This document shows positions 24,159 to 31,617 of a stretch of 34,334 bases of DNA, in pieces. The position numbers and the translations under genes were made by a program. The stretch covers positions 1-34,334 of the forward strand of contig JADYYD010000089.1 of NCBI GenBank assembly GCA_020853845.1. Direction: 5' to 3'. Numbering within the stretch: the first letter of the stretch is position 1; each line of letters begins with the position of its first letter. The notes beneath the pieces were generated by a model that did not search any database, was not told where the DNA came from, and was given only the letters and a program-made list of their open reading frames with translations. Source of the stretch: Candidatus Melainabacteria bacterium. Its GTDB lineage: Bacteria; Cyanobacteriota; Vampirovibrionia; Obscuribacterales; Obscuribacteraceae.

Positions 24159-24172
24159 TAGATCTAGATCTA
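24159..24172. repeat. 14-bp perfect palindrome
   Basis: TAGATCTAGATCTA is its own reverse complement, 52 bases after the malQ stop. Possible operator, or the core of a weak terminator flanked by CTCTTTT and ATTGGAG. Confidence 0.35.
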
Positions 24173-24662
24173 TTGGAGAAAATGATCTGTTCGCCCCGAG
24201 GCGCAAAACACCCACCCCGCAAACGTTTCCGGCTTTGATTAACGCAAATTCAAAAACCTAGCGCAAACCTTAAACAGCTATCACAAACTGCGCCATCCTT
24301 CGTAACTTCCCTCCTTAAGTCGCGAAAAAGTTTCGCCGCCTTTTGCAGATCTAAATCAAGTGTTTCTTGTAAGCCCGCTATTCAAGCCTGTTTTCAGGTG
24401 ACTATCAAAGATAGCGACAATCTTGAACGGAAAAATACATGACTTTCTTCAGCGTAATGGCCCAGTGCTAGTTTCGATGCATTCCTCACTAGTCCAAATT
24501 CTGTTTCACGACTCCATCAATCCTTTGACAATCTAACTCTGCAAGCAGCAAAACCGCGCGCGCTCCCGAACTCCGGGAGAGGGCATAGAACGGCTGCGCT
24601 TATTGCAAGTTCGAAAATCGAGGGTTTTTGCTTCGCGGACAGAGAGACCAGGTGGGATGTGT

Positions 24663-24681
24663 CCTGCTCATCGCGAGCAGG
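24663..24681 (+). repeat. Perfect leader hairpin before block C
   Basis: CCTGCTC (24663-24669), loop ATCGC, GAGCAGG (24675-24681), 36 bases before the first start codon of block C. In the leader it could protect the 5' end or control translation. Confidence 0.5.
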
Positions 24682-24716
24682 CGACTGACTTCCCGTTCTT
24701 ACGCAGAGGAGTTCGT

Positions 24717-25079
24717 ATGCAAGCATCTGATTTCGAGCAAGGAGCGATTCTCGTCGCTCAACGTGATGTCGAGGCGCTTTTCGCTTTCACCGAGCGGATT
24801 TCCCTCGAAGAGATCACGGACATCACCGCCAACTGCGCCGACCAGCAAGCCAACAGCGAGTTCACGCAACTGGCTCAGGCTGCCGAAACTTCGGTGATGG
24901 CGGCGCTGGATGATGTGGACGGGCAGACCATGACCAACTTCGATGCGGCTCTGGATGAGTTGCGTCAGGCGCGTCAGGAGTTCTTCCGCAACATCCCCAC
25001 AAACCGCGTGAACTGCCATCTTCACGCGGACAACGCCAGGCGTGCGTTCGAATCCGGACTGGCCGAGTTCATCAACTGA
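24717..25079 (+). CDS. Acidic helical hypothetical protein, 120 aa
   Basis: First gene of block C. ATG 24717 has AGGAG five bases upstream; the frame runs back to 24603 but without a site there. The protein is acidic and almost entirely helical (DFEQGAILVAQRDVEALF, ERISLEEITDITANC, ALDELRQARQEFFRN), with Cys in ANCADQ and NCHLH and a short His-containing NCHLHADN segment. No signal peptide or membrane segment. A helical bundle of about three long helices is plausible. No family recognised. A 10-bp stem-loop follows before the membrane protein gene. Confidence 0.75.
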   Translation: MQASDFEQGAILVAQRDVEALFAFTERISLEEITDITANCADQQANSEFTQLAQAAETSVMAALDDVDGQTMTNFDAALDELRQARQEFFRNIPTNRVNCHLHADNARRAFESGLAEFIN

Positions 25080-25130
25080 GCCGAGCCTGACCGGCAAGGC
25101 AAGTGTAGAAAGTGCAGTGAAGTGAAACGC

Positions 25131-25171
25131 GCTTGCGCAGTTCCGGAGCTTGTTCTTCGGGCTGCGCAAGC
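25131..25171 (+). repeat. Perfect 10-bp stem-loop in block C
   Basis: GCTTGCGCAG (25131-25140) and CTGCGCAAGC (25162-25171) with a 21-base loop, between the 120-aa and 621-aa genes. It has no T run. Confidence 0.6.
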
Positions 25172-25195
25172 CAATCTCCACAGGAAAGCGTCTTC

Positions 25196-25230
25196 CGGTT
25201 GAGCGCTTTTCTCTACTCAAGTTTCAACCG
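25196..25230 (+). repeat. 6-bp stem-loop at the ribosome binding site of the 621-aa gene
   Basis: CGGTTG (25196-25201) and CAACCG (25225-25230), ending two bases before the GGAG of the 621-aa gene, so folding could affect its translation. Confidence 0.35.
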
Positions 25231-25245
25231 ACGGAGAAAACACAC

Positions 25246-27111
25246 ATGATCTTCAGTACTGAATTCTGGCCCTTCGCCCTCTTGTGGGCGACGATGGCAG
25301 CAGCCGTGGGAGCGCTTCTCGCCTTCCAGGCCGGCGACCGTGTCAAGAACGACTACCGCAAGACGATCACCTACTCCGCGAAGCGCTCGGCGATCTGGTC
25401 CGGCGGCCTCACCTTCGTGGTGTCGCTGCTGCTGGTCCGCTTCCTCATGTACTACGTGCAGCCCTCTTTCCAGGGCACGTGGTTCGGCTACTTCCCCGTC
25501 ATCCTGACGGCGATGACGCCGGCGTTCATCCTGGGCATGCTGTTCGGCGGTCACGCCGGAAAGCGCGGCTGGGTGGCAACGATTGCTGCAGCGGTCGTGT
25601 TCTTCGGCGTCGCCGGCGTGCACAAGGCCTACAGCACCTGGGGACCGGGCAACGCACAGCGCTACGCCGCTTTGGCATCCATCCGCACCGCCACCAGCGA
25701 AGAGACGATTCCGCCGACCGATCCCAACAAGATGGTGCAGGTGGATAAGAACGTGGCGGCTTTCAAAGGTCAGACGGCTCTGACGAGCACGTCGCAGAAC
25801 CTGGGCAGCCGCTTCAAGATCGATCCGGAATCGTACGTCCTGCAGGCTGTGCAGGGTCATCGCTACTGGATCGCGCCCTTGATTTTCGCGAACTCGGCGG
25901 ACAACTTCTGGGGACCGCTCTTCGGCAACTACGCGGTCAGCCCGGGCTATGTCGTCGTCGACGCGCAGAACCCCGATGCCGAGGCGAAGGTTCGCCTCAA
26001 CTTCAACATGACCTTGCTGAAGGACGGCGCCTTCGCACAGGACGTTCTTCGTCACCTCTACCAACACGGCTACAACGACGGCAAGTTCGTCGAAGTGAAG
26101 TTCGAGGTGGATGATGAATGGCGTCCGCACTACATCGTCTCCTACGCCAGGAACAAGTTCGAAGGCGTCGGAGGTCTGGTCATCGAGAAGATCATCGTCG
26201 TCGACATCTCCCAGTCGGCGCCGAAGGTGAGCGAGTACGAGCTCGGCAAGGAGCCGGAGTGGGTCGAGCGCGCCATGCCGCTGACGCTGATCAAGAGCTA
26301 CGTCGACGACTGGGGTTTCTACAACAACCAATACGCTCGCGACAACGGCTGGATGGTCTGGCTCGGTCTGCGCAAGGACGAGTCGATCAAGGCGGCCGAG
26401 TTCGACCAGAACTACACCACCGACAACCACAGCGTGTGGGTCATTCCGATGACCTCGGTCAACGGCACCGACCATGCGGTGACGGGCATCGTGGTGTACG
26501 AGACGACGAAGAACGAGGCGGTTTTCTTCCCGGGCGTGCGCGGCTTCAACACCGGTGAAACGGTGAAGGAGACGATTGCGCATGCGCCTGTTTTCCTGGG
26601 CAAGAACCTTTCGGTCGATCAGGTCCAGCTCTACAGCATCTACGGTGAACTCACCTGGGTGGCTGTGATCACCAACCCGCAGGGCTCGATGAAGGGCTTC
26701 GCGGGCATCGCCTTGCTGCACGCTCACGGTCAGAACGCGTCGGAAGTCGTGTTCGCGCCGAACATGGGCGTGGCTCTCGGTCAGTACCGCTCGCAACTGG
26801 CTCGGCTGCGCGCTGGTCATGGTCAGGTCTCTCGCGTCAGCGAGACCAAGGAGCTGACCGGCACGATCGTCGGCTTCGGCACCATCCCCGGCAACATGCA
26901 GCAGCCCAACACCTGGGTGATCCAGGTCGAAGGCGACGCTCGCATTTTCGCCGTCACCCGTGACAGCTATGCCAAGATCCCGATGGTTCGTGAGGGCGAC
27001 AAGATCGCCATCACCTATCTCGAGGTCGGCGGCAACGAGCTGGCCGTGTCCGCGGTCAAGGTGGAGCGGTTGGATGGACCGCTCACCGCGGCCAAACCTG
27101 CCGGTAAGTAA
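25246..27111 (+). CDS. Multi-pass membrane protein with large C-terminal domain, 621 aa
   Basis: Four transmembrane segments fill the first ~125 residues (about 5-25, 48-70, 78-100 and 106-124). A ~420-residue soluble region follows, with beta-rich motifs such as YAVSPGYVVVDAQNPDAEAK, VDDEWRPHYIVSYARNKFEG and GIVVYETTKNEAVFFPGVRG. The C-terminal ~65 residues (TGTIVGFGTIPGN ... REGDKIAITYLEVGG) look like an OB-type barrel. It resembles a family of uncharacterised bacterial membrane proteins I have seen described only as hypothetical, so I assign no function. ATG 25246 has GGAG nine bases upstream; an extension to 25150 lacks a site. Strong C/G third-position bias (16 of 20 in codons 286-305). 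Flanked by stem-loops on both sides. Confidence 0.85.
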   Translation: MIFSTEFWPFALLWATMAAAVGALLAFQAGDRVKNDYRKTITYSAKRSAIWSGGLTFVVSLLLVRFLMYYVQPSFQGTWFGYFPVILTAMTPAFILGMLFGGHAGKRGWVATIAAAVVFFGVAGVHKAYSTWGPGNAQRYAALASIRTATSEETIPPTDPNKMVQVDKNVAAFKGQTALTSTSQNLGSRFKIDPESYVLQAVQGHRYWIAPLIFANSADNFWGPLFGNYAVSPGYVVVDAQNPDAEAKVRLNFNMTLLKDGAFAQDVLRHLYQHGYNDGKFVEVKFEVDDEWRPHYIVSYARNKFEGVGGLVIEKIIVVDISQSAPKVSEYELGKEPEWVERAMPLTLIKSYVDDWGFYNNQYARDNGWMVWLGLRKDESIKAAEFDQNYTTDNHSVWVIPMTSVNGTDHAVTGIVVYETTKNEAVFFPGVRGFNTGETVKETIAHAPVFLGKNLSVDQVQLYSIYGELTWVAVITNPQGSMKGFAGIALLHAHGQNASEVVFAPNMGVALGQYRSQLARLRAGHGQVSRVSETKELTGTIVGFGTIPGNMQQPNTWVIQVEGDARIFAVTRDSYAKIPMVREGDKIAITYLEVGGNELAVSAVKVERLDGPLTAAKPAGK

Positions 27112-27119
27112 GCAGGAAA

Positions 27120-27148
27120 TTTCCGGCCGGCCGCAAGGCCGGTTGGAA
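27120..27148 (+). repeat. Stem-loop after the 621-aa gene
   Basis: CCGGCC (27123-27128) and GGCCGG (27137-27142), extended by TTCC/GGAA with a two-base bulge, just past the stop codon. No T run. Confidence 0.5.
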
Positions 27149-27184
27149 ACAGCCGCTTGAGGCAAGTGTTTCAACAAGCAAACC

Positions 27185-27226
27185 GGGCCGACGCAGAAAG
27201 CGCAGCATGCACTCCTGCGCCGGCCC
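27185..27226 (+). repeat. 11-bp stem-loop before the TPR gene
   Basis: GGGCCG-A-CGCAG (27185-27196) pairs with CTGCG-C-CGGCCC (27215-27226) with one mismatch, 30 bases before the TPR start codon. Confidence 0.55.
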
Positions 27227-27256
27227 ACCCCTTTCTCGAAAAGAGGCTGTTGGAAA

Positions 27257-28276
27257 ATGAATTCGCAACAAACACCTCGCGCCCAGTTGTATTCGCTGAT
27301 CGAAATCGCCAAAGAGCACTCCGAAAAGCGGAAGCTCGATGCACCGCAAAAGTGGAGAGCTGCTGCCGACCTCAGCCGCTCGATCTTCGGCGAAGTGCAT
27401 GAAACGACGATCTACTGCCAGAACAACGTCGGCAAGGCGCTGATTGCCACCCGCAAATTCGCGGAGGCGATCCCGCTGCTCGAGGCGGCTCTTCGCAAGG
27501 CGCGGGCATTCCACGGCTACGCGCACCCGAGCGTCGAGCACACCTGCCAGGCGCTTGCACGCGCCTACAAGGCAAGAAGCGACTTCGCCAGTGCTCACAA
27601 GCACTGGGTTAATGCTGCCGAGTCTTCGGAAACGCTCCGGGGGCTGCAGCACAACACCACCATCTACTGCTACCACCAGGCGGCTCGCTGCCTGGCCGAC
27701 CAGAAGAAATTCGAAGAGGCGCTCGTCTTCTTCGACAAGGTGCTGGATGCAACCATCGCCTTGCACGGCAATTGCGCGCAGACCGCGTTCGTCCTCAGGG
27801 ACAAGGCGACCTGCCTCAATCAGCTCGGGCGCTTCGAAGATGCACATCCGGTCTGGTCGCGAGCCTTCACGCTCTTCGACCGGAACGGCAAGCGCAAGGA
27901 GGCAACGGAAGCCTTCCACTGCATGCGCTTCACGAAGCACAGAAAGAAGGCGGCGCGCACGGCGAAGGCGATGGCGGCGCTGGCGAACGTGGAAGGGCTC
28001 AACGACGGCGACCGCAGCTACATCGCCGCGCTGAATCTGAGCACGGCGCAGCTCACGGCTGTCAGCGAGCGCTTGAGGGAAACGTATCTCTCGAGCGATT
28101 TCGAAAACACAAGCGACCTGCGCATCGCCGTCAAGCACAATCGCAAGCAAGTCGATGACTACCGCGAGCGTGCCGCCACCGGCTGCTGTGGCAGCAAGGA
28201 CATCGAATTCGAGGTCCACGAAGGTCGCGACGGCAACAAGGCGACGATCATGCTCGGCTTTAACTTCGGGCACTGA
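27257..28276 (+). CDS. TPR-repeat protein, 339 aa
   Basis: Soluble protein with kinesin-light-chain-like tetratricopeptide repeats of ~42 residues: TTIYCQNNVGKALIATRKF-AEAIPLLEAALRKA, then HTCQALARAYKARSDF-ASAHKHWVNAAE, then TTIYCYHQAARCLADQKKF-EEALVFFDKVLDA, and a weaker fourth. The TTIYC string is repeated exactly in repeats 1 and 3. From ~250 the protein is basic then mixed, ending in a short beta-like segment with a CC pair (ATGCCGSKDIEF). No signal peptide, so unlike the TPR lipoprotein at 11244 it is cytoplasmic. Start ATG 27257 with GAGG about ten bases upstream. It directly precedes the S41 peptidase gene and could recruit or regulate it, which is inference. Confidence 0.88.
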   Translation: MNSQQTPRAQLYSLIEIAKEHSEKRKLDAPQKWRAAADLSRSIFGEVHETTIYCQNNVGKALIATRKFAEAIPLLEAALRKARAFHGYAHPSVEHTCQALARAYKARSDFASAHKHWVNAAESSETLRGLQHNTTIYCYHQAARCLADQKKFEEALVFFDKVLDATIALHGNCAQTAFVLRDKATCLNQLGRFEDAHPVWSRAFTLFDRNGKRKEATEAFHCMRFTKHRKKAARTAKAMAALANVEGLNDGDRSYIAALNLSTAQLTAVSERLRETYLSSDFENTSDLRIAVKHNRKQVDDYRERAATGCCGSKDIEFEVHEGRDGNKATIMLGFNFGH

Positions 28277-28312
28277 TCGCATCGCGTACGCAAACGGCTG
28301 AGCCGTAAATCT

Positions 28313-28346
28313 GCAGAGAGGAGACGGCTTGCCGCCTCCTTTCTGC
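28313..28346 (+). repeat. 15-bp stem-loop between TPR and S41 genes
   Basis: Left arm 28313-28327 and right arm 28332-28346 pair over 15 positions with one G-T wobble and one mismatch around a CTTG loop, ending TTAACG. It lies 36 bases after the TPR stop and 40 bases before the S41 start, so it may tune the relative expression of the two. Confidence 0.6.
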
Positions 28347-28386
28347 TTAACGAGCGGCTCTGCCGCCCAAAATGAAGGAGGCGAAT

Positions 28387-29373
28387 ATGAAATCGACAAA
28401 CGAAACGGTCGTGTGCGCCTCTCGCGAAAGCGGGCGGCAACTGTACCGGGAAATCTGGAAGATGGTCGATCGGCTTTTCTACGACGCCGAGAGACTGAAG
28501 GAAGCCGACTGGGCAAGCAAGGAAAGCTGCTATGACGACCGCATCGTCGACGACGATTCGGCGCTCGTTTGCGCGGCCGAAGCCATCGCTTGCCTGGAAG
28601 ACCGCTACACGCATCTCGTCGATACCGCTCAGTACGCCGAACGGCGTCGTGACTTGGAATCGCACGAGTCGAGCGTGATCGCCCGCATTCTGCCGGGGAA
28701 CATCGCATACCTTCGCATCGAGACGTTCTTTCAAGAGGACATCTTCGAGCAGGTAACTGCCGCTGTCGAAAAGCTCGCCGCCTGCGACGGGCTGATTCTC
28801 GACCTGCGCGGCAACGGCGGTGGGCTTCTGGATGAGACGGGGCACTGCTGCGAGTACTTCGTCAAAGAAGGCACCGTCAGCGGATTCGTTCGTCGCACCG
28901 AAGACGGGCTCTATGAGCGCGCCGTCGGCTGCAACGACGAAGCCTTCATCGTCATCGAGGAGCGCAACGGCAAGCAGGAAGAGCCCCAGCTTTTCATGCG
29001 CCGTCCGGCGCTGATGGCCGGCAAGCATACCGTCGTTCTCATCAACGGCGGCACCGGCAGCGCCGCAGAAGTGTTCGCTTCTGCCGTTCTGGAAAACGGC
29101 AAGCGGCACGGTCACTGCATCGCCTTAGGCATGGAAAGCGCGGGCAAGGGCATCGCCCAGTCTGTGTTCTCCACGCCCAATGGTAAGGCAAGACTGCAAA
29201 TAAGCTGCGCCAAGTTCCTGAACGCCAAGCTCGAATGGCTCGGTGACAGCGGTCAGCGCGTCAGACACGGCATCAAGCCGGATGTCGAAGTCGACGATGC
29301 GGAGAGCTTCACGGCTCCCATGTCGGCGGCTTACGAACATTTGAAGCGCCATCTCGGCAGCCCTCAGGGCTAA
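28387..29373 (+). CDS. S41-family (C-terminal processing) peptidase, apparently cytoplasmic, 328 aa
   Basis: The peptidase core is clear: GLILDLRGNGGG (~135-146) and VVLINGGTGSAAEVFASAV with Ser225, followed by ESAGKGIAQSVFS with Lys254. That matches the Ser/Lys catalytic dyad of C-terminal processing proteases, including the usual spacing of roughly 25-30 residues. The C-terminal HGIKPDVEV motif is also typical. What is missing is equally clear: no signal peptide or membrane segment, and the ~95-residue N-terminus does not look like a PDZ domain. ATG 28387 has AAGGAGG seven bases upstream. It is the last gene of block C, after the TPR gene and before a strong terminator. Substrate unknown. 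Confidence 0.9.
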   Translation: MKSTNETVVCASRESGRQLYREIWKMVDRLFYDAERLKEADWASKESCYDDRIVDDDSALVCAAEAIACLEDRYTHLVDTAQYAERRRDLESHESSVIARILPGNIAYLRIETFFQEDIFEQVTAAVEKLAACDGLILDLRGNGGGLLDETGHCCEYFVKEGTVSGFVRRTEDGLYERAVGCNDEAFIVIEERNGKQEEPQLFMRRPALMAGKHTVVLINGGTGSAAEVFASAVLENGKRHGHCIALGMESAGKGIAQSVFSTPNGKARLQISCAKFLNAKLEWLGDSGQRVRHGIKPDVEVDDAESFTAPMSAAYEHLKRHLGSPQG

Positions 29374-29395
29374 ACGACGCGCATGGCTCAGCGAC

Positions 29396-29449
29396 GCGCA
29401 GGGCGAAAAGAGCGGCTAACCCCGTTCTTCACTCGCCCTGTGCTTTTTT
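29396..29449 (+). terminator. Strong intrinsic terminator ending block C
   Basis: GCGCAGGGCGA (29396-29406) pairs with TCGCCCTGTGC (29433-29443), with an inner AGCGG/CCGTT stem, followed directly by TTTTTT. It lies 22 bases after the S41 stop. Confidence 0.85.
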
Positions 29450-29480
29450 GCCGCATTTATACTACGCGTTTTAGTATTAC

Positions 29481-29520
29481 ACAAAAAACAAACAAGAGCG
29501 CCACTGTCAATGGTGGCGCT
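29481..29520 (-). terminator. Intrinsic terminator for small membrane-protein operon
   Basis: AGCGCCAC (29497-29504) and GTGGCGCT (29513-29520) form a perfect 8-bp stem. Read on the minus strand it is followed by CTTGTTTGTTTTTTGTG. It lies 30 bases past the stop of the 68-aa gene. Confidence 0.75.
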
Positions 29521-29549
29521 CCTTCTTAGTCTTTGCTTGTCTGCATCTC

Positions 29550-29756
29550 TTACAACTTGAACAAGAAATACAGCTCAACAGAGCAAAGGAAAAGAGCAAT
29601 CGGAACGAGCATGGTGCTCAAAAAAGTATCGAAGTTCCAAAACTGCTGCTCGCCGTCCGTGCTGTCCAAAAACCACAGATAACCGTTTACAGCCGCCAAA
29701 TGCCACTGTCCGAAGGCAAAGGCAATAATCACAACAATGCAAATAAATTCCATCAT
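29550..29756 (-). CDS. Small membrane protein, 68 aa
   Basis: Two hydrophobic helices: ~1-20 (MMEFICIVVIIAFAFGQWHL) and ~45-66 (FLSTMLVPIALFLCSVELYF), joined by a short acidic loop (LDSTDGEQQFWNFD). Membrane protein of unknown function. The ribosome binding site GGAG overlaps the stop of the upstream gene and sits eight bases before the first of two adjacent ATGs (29756 or 29753). It forms an operon with the 80-aa gene (11-base gap) and is followed by a good terminator. Codon use is set 1, unlike block C next door. Confidence 0.72.
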   Translation of the reverse strand: MMEFICIVVIIAFAFGQWHLAAVNGYLWFLDSTDGEQQFWNFDTFLSTMLVPIALFLCSVELYFLFKL

Positions 29757-29767
29757 GGACTTTTCTC

Positions 29768-30010
29768 CTAGCGTGCCCAGCCGGCAGGACTCTGTACTTC
29801 CTTAGACGGCTTGTATGTCGAAATCGAAGGCGCCACTGGAATTTTCGCGCCGTATGAAAGTTCTCCCCAGTACTCGGGTCCGACTTTTCTGAAGTCTGTG
29901 AAAAAGTGTTTGTTCGCAATTGCGCAGCGAACAATGGGAATCACGATGATTCCCAGAAGCACGGTCATGACGAGAATGAAGTCGATTGAAATCCAGTGTG
30001 CGTATTGCAT
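29768..30010 (-). CDS. Small membrane-anchored protein, 80 aa
   Basis: One N-terminal hydrophobic helix (~8-31, IDFILVMTVLLGIIVIPIVRC) followed by a ~50-residue hydrophilic tail (NKHFFTDFRKVGPEYWGELS), probably soluble. GGTGGA lies a few bases before ATG 30010. The stop codon is fused to the ribosome binding site of the 68-aa gene, so the two are translationally close and probably act together at the membrane. No family recognised. Confidence 0.7.
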   Translation of the reverse strand: MQYAHWISIDFILVMTVLLGIIVIPIVRCAIANKHFFTDFRKVGPEYWGELSYGAKIPVAPSISTYKPSKEVQSPAGWAR

Positions 30011-30425
30011 ATGTCCACCATTAGACCGACTACGAGCAAAGCCCAGCAGCCGCAGATATGAGAGGGATAATGAATTCTATTAGCTATAGATTCGAATCTG
30101 TCTAAAATCTGGCGGGAAATCCCGGTCCAATGGTTTCCTTGGGCAACTTAACAACGGCACATGACACTAGTTTGACCGCTCGGTCGCTGCTGCCGAATTT
30201 ATCAAACACTACGTAAAAGCCGCATCTGGGGTGAGTTCACAGCTTTCAAGGTAGCTTCGAATTAGGAAATTTTTTGGGAGCTTTGCTTTCAAAATGTATT
30301 CGACCGTTTCTTTCAGATCTGCGTCTTGCGGCCGGAAACCCTTGCCGCTGCGAGAATAGTCACAATCTTTTCACGCTCGCCGTCATAGATTAAGCTACCT
30401 CCCCGACAGAAGACCCCGAATTACT
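30011..30425. other. Divergent intergenic region, 415 bases
   Basis: Lies between the small membrane operon (minus) and the RlpA-like gene (plus), so it must hold both promoters. It is A/T-rich near 30080-30110 and 30250-30310. I see no gene, no strong hairpin with a T run and no repeat worth listing. Confidence 0.4.
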
Positions 30426-31586
30426 ATGGTTCAAGAACGCACGTCCCCTCGCGGGGACGATACCGCCGTGCGCCCTCTGGCGCTCAGCCGCGAAATCAGC
30501 CCGCTCAGCGCTGACAGTGACTTATCGCGCCCGGAGAACAGAGTGCGGGTCGCCACCATCGGCTTGACCGACACCGGCATGACCGACCACGGTTTTCATC
30601 ACGGGCGTCCGCCGGTTCTTCAAGACTTGACCATAGGCGACGGCGACCGGACCGTCCCGGCAACCGACCGCAAGCCGCTCAGCGAAAGCGCTGCAGCCGC
30701 CGCCAAAGTGCGCGGCGGTGAAGGCTATTTCCATTCGGCCGAAAGGCTTTTAGGAAGCGATTTTACTCACAACGAGAAGAAACAATTTACGGATGCCTTG
30801 CGCAAAAATTGGGCAAAAGAGCACCCCGAGTCAAAGACGCTGCGCAGTGGCGATCAGCTTTTGACGGAACAAAATCGCGAAGCTGTTCTATCGCATATCA
30901 GCGACCCGGCACTGAGAGCCAAGCTTGCCGAGCGCCTGGGCGCCGGCACCGCGGATAATACCGCAGTACCGAGACAGGAGCCGGGCGAGGGCACCAGGCA
31001 AACTCGCACGGTTCGCGGTGTCCGCCGCGAAACGCCGGCCGATCCGACCGAGGGGGGAACTCGGCAACCGGAAGCGAAGGCCGACAAGCCAATCGTTCCT
31101 GCCTTCAGCCAACCGACCGAATACGACAATGTTGCCGATGGACCGATTAAAAACCCGCATGAGAAGCGGTTTCAAGTCGGCGACCGTTTTAAAGGTCTGA
31201 CTTCGACCTATGGCACAGGATCAATTACCGCCAGCCGCTTGCCCTACGACAAAGAACAGATGGTTGCCGCCAGCCGTGAGTTTCCGTTTGGAACAGTTCT
31301 GGAAGTGACAAACGAGAAAACGGGCAAGAGCGTAAAAGTAGTGATCACCGATAACGGTCCATTCGCGAAAACCCGCGTAAAAGGTCCGGACGGGCAGATG
31401 ACCTGGGATCGTGTTATCGACTTGTCCACCGGCGCCAATCGCGCCCTGGGCAATCCCAATTTAGCCACACTCGATTACAAAGTCCTGCATATTCCCGACA
31501 ACCCCTGGGGCAATGCCAGACGCAATCTTCACAGAGAGCCCTATAAAAACTTGGAAGAAACGGTTAGACGCTACTCGCGCCGCTAA
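30426..31586 (+). CDS. RlpA-like double-psi beta-barrel protein with long N-terminus, 386 aa
   Basis: The C-terminal domain (~250-357) matches the RlpA double-psi beta-barrel: GLTSTYGTGSITASRLPYD, FPFGTVLEVTNEKTGKSV, VVITDNGPF (equivalent of the INDRGP motif) and RVIDLSTGANRALG. RlpA-type proteins are septal or cell-wall proteins, in some cases lytic transglycosylases acting on denuded glycan. Here residues 1-250 are charged, Pro/Arg/Asp-rich and largely disordered, apart from a helical stretch at ~95-175 (FTDALRKNWAKEHPES). No signal peptide or lipobox is visible, which is odd for a cell-wall protein. No clear Shine-Dalgarno precedes ATG 30426. No SPOR domain. Confidence 0.88.
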   Translation: MVQERTSPRGDDTAVRPLALSREISPLSADSDLSRPENRVRVATIGLTDTGMTDHGFHHGRPPVLQDLTIGDGDRTVPATDRKPLSESAAAAAKVRGGEGYFHSAERLLGSDFTHNEKKQFTDALRKNWAKEHPESKTLRSGDQLLTEQNREAVLSHISDPALRAKLAERLGAGTADNTAVPRQEPGEGTRQTRTVRGVRRETPADPTEGGTRQPEAKADKPIVPAFSQPTEYDNVADGPIKNPHEKRFQVGDRFKGLTSTYGTGSITASRLPYDKEQMVAASREFPFGTVLEVTNEKTGKSVKVVITDNGPFAKTRVKGPDGQMTWDRVIDLSTGANRALGNPNLATLDYKVLHIPDNPWGNARRNLHREPYKNLEETVRRYSRR

Positions 31587-31617
31587 CCACATCGATATCG
31601 CAAAGCAGAATCTCACC

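Larger units (their letters stand above)
24108..24716. other. Non-coding region between malQ and block C
   Basis: 609 bases without a credible gene. It contains a 14-bp palindrome (24159-24172), a CTATC/GATAG hairpin (~24403-24415), TTGACA at 24535-24540 with no convincing -10, a CTCCC/GGGAG hairpin (~24561-24580) and a perfect 7-bp hairpin (24663-24681) in the leader of the first block C gene. Probably holds the malQ terminator region and the block C promoter. Confidence 0.45.

Noticed and set aside
25213-27312. 699-codon open frame on the minus strand
   Set aside because: It is a shadow of the 621-aa gene. C/G-ending codons on the plus strand leave few stops on the other. The translation is Arg/His/Asp/Val-rich without domain motifs, while the plus frame has a ribosome binding site, TM helices and motif structure.
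27083-28708. 541-codon open frame on the minus strand
   Set aside because: It spans the spacer and both the TPR and S41 genes, which have clear family motifs on the plus strand.
30085-30110. tRNA-like T-arm (GATTCGAATC)
   Set aside because: Only the T-loop-like string is present; no acceptor, D or anticodon arms can be drawn around it.
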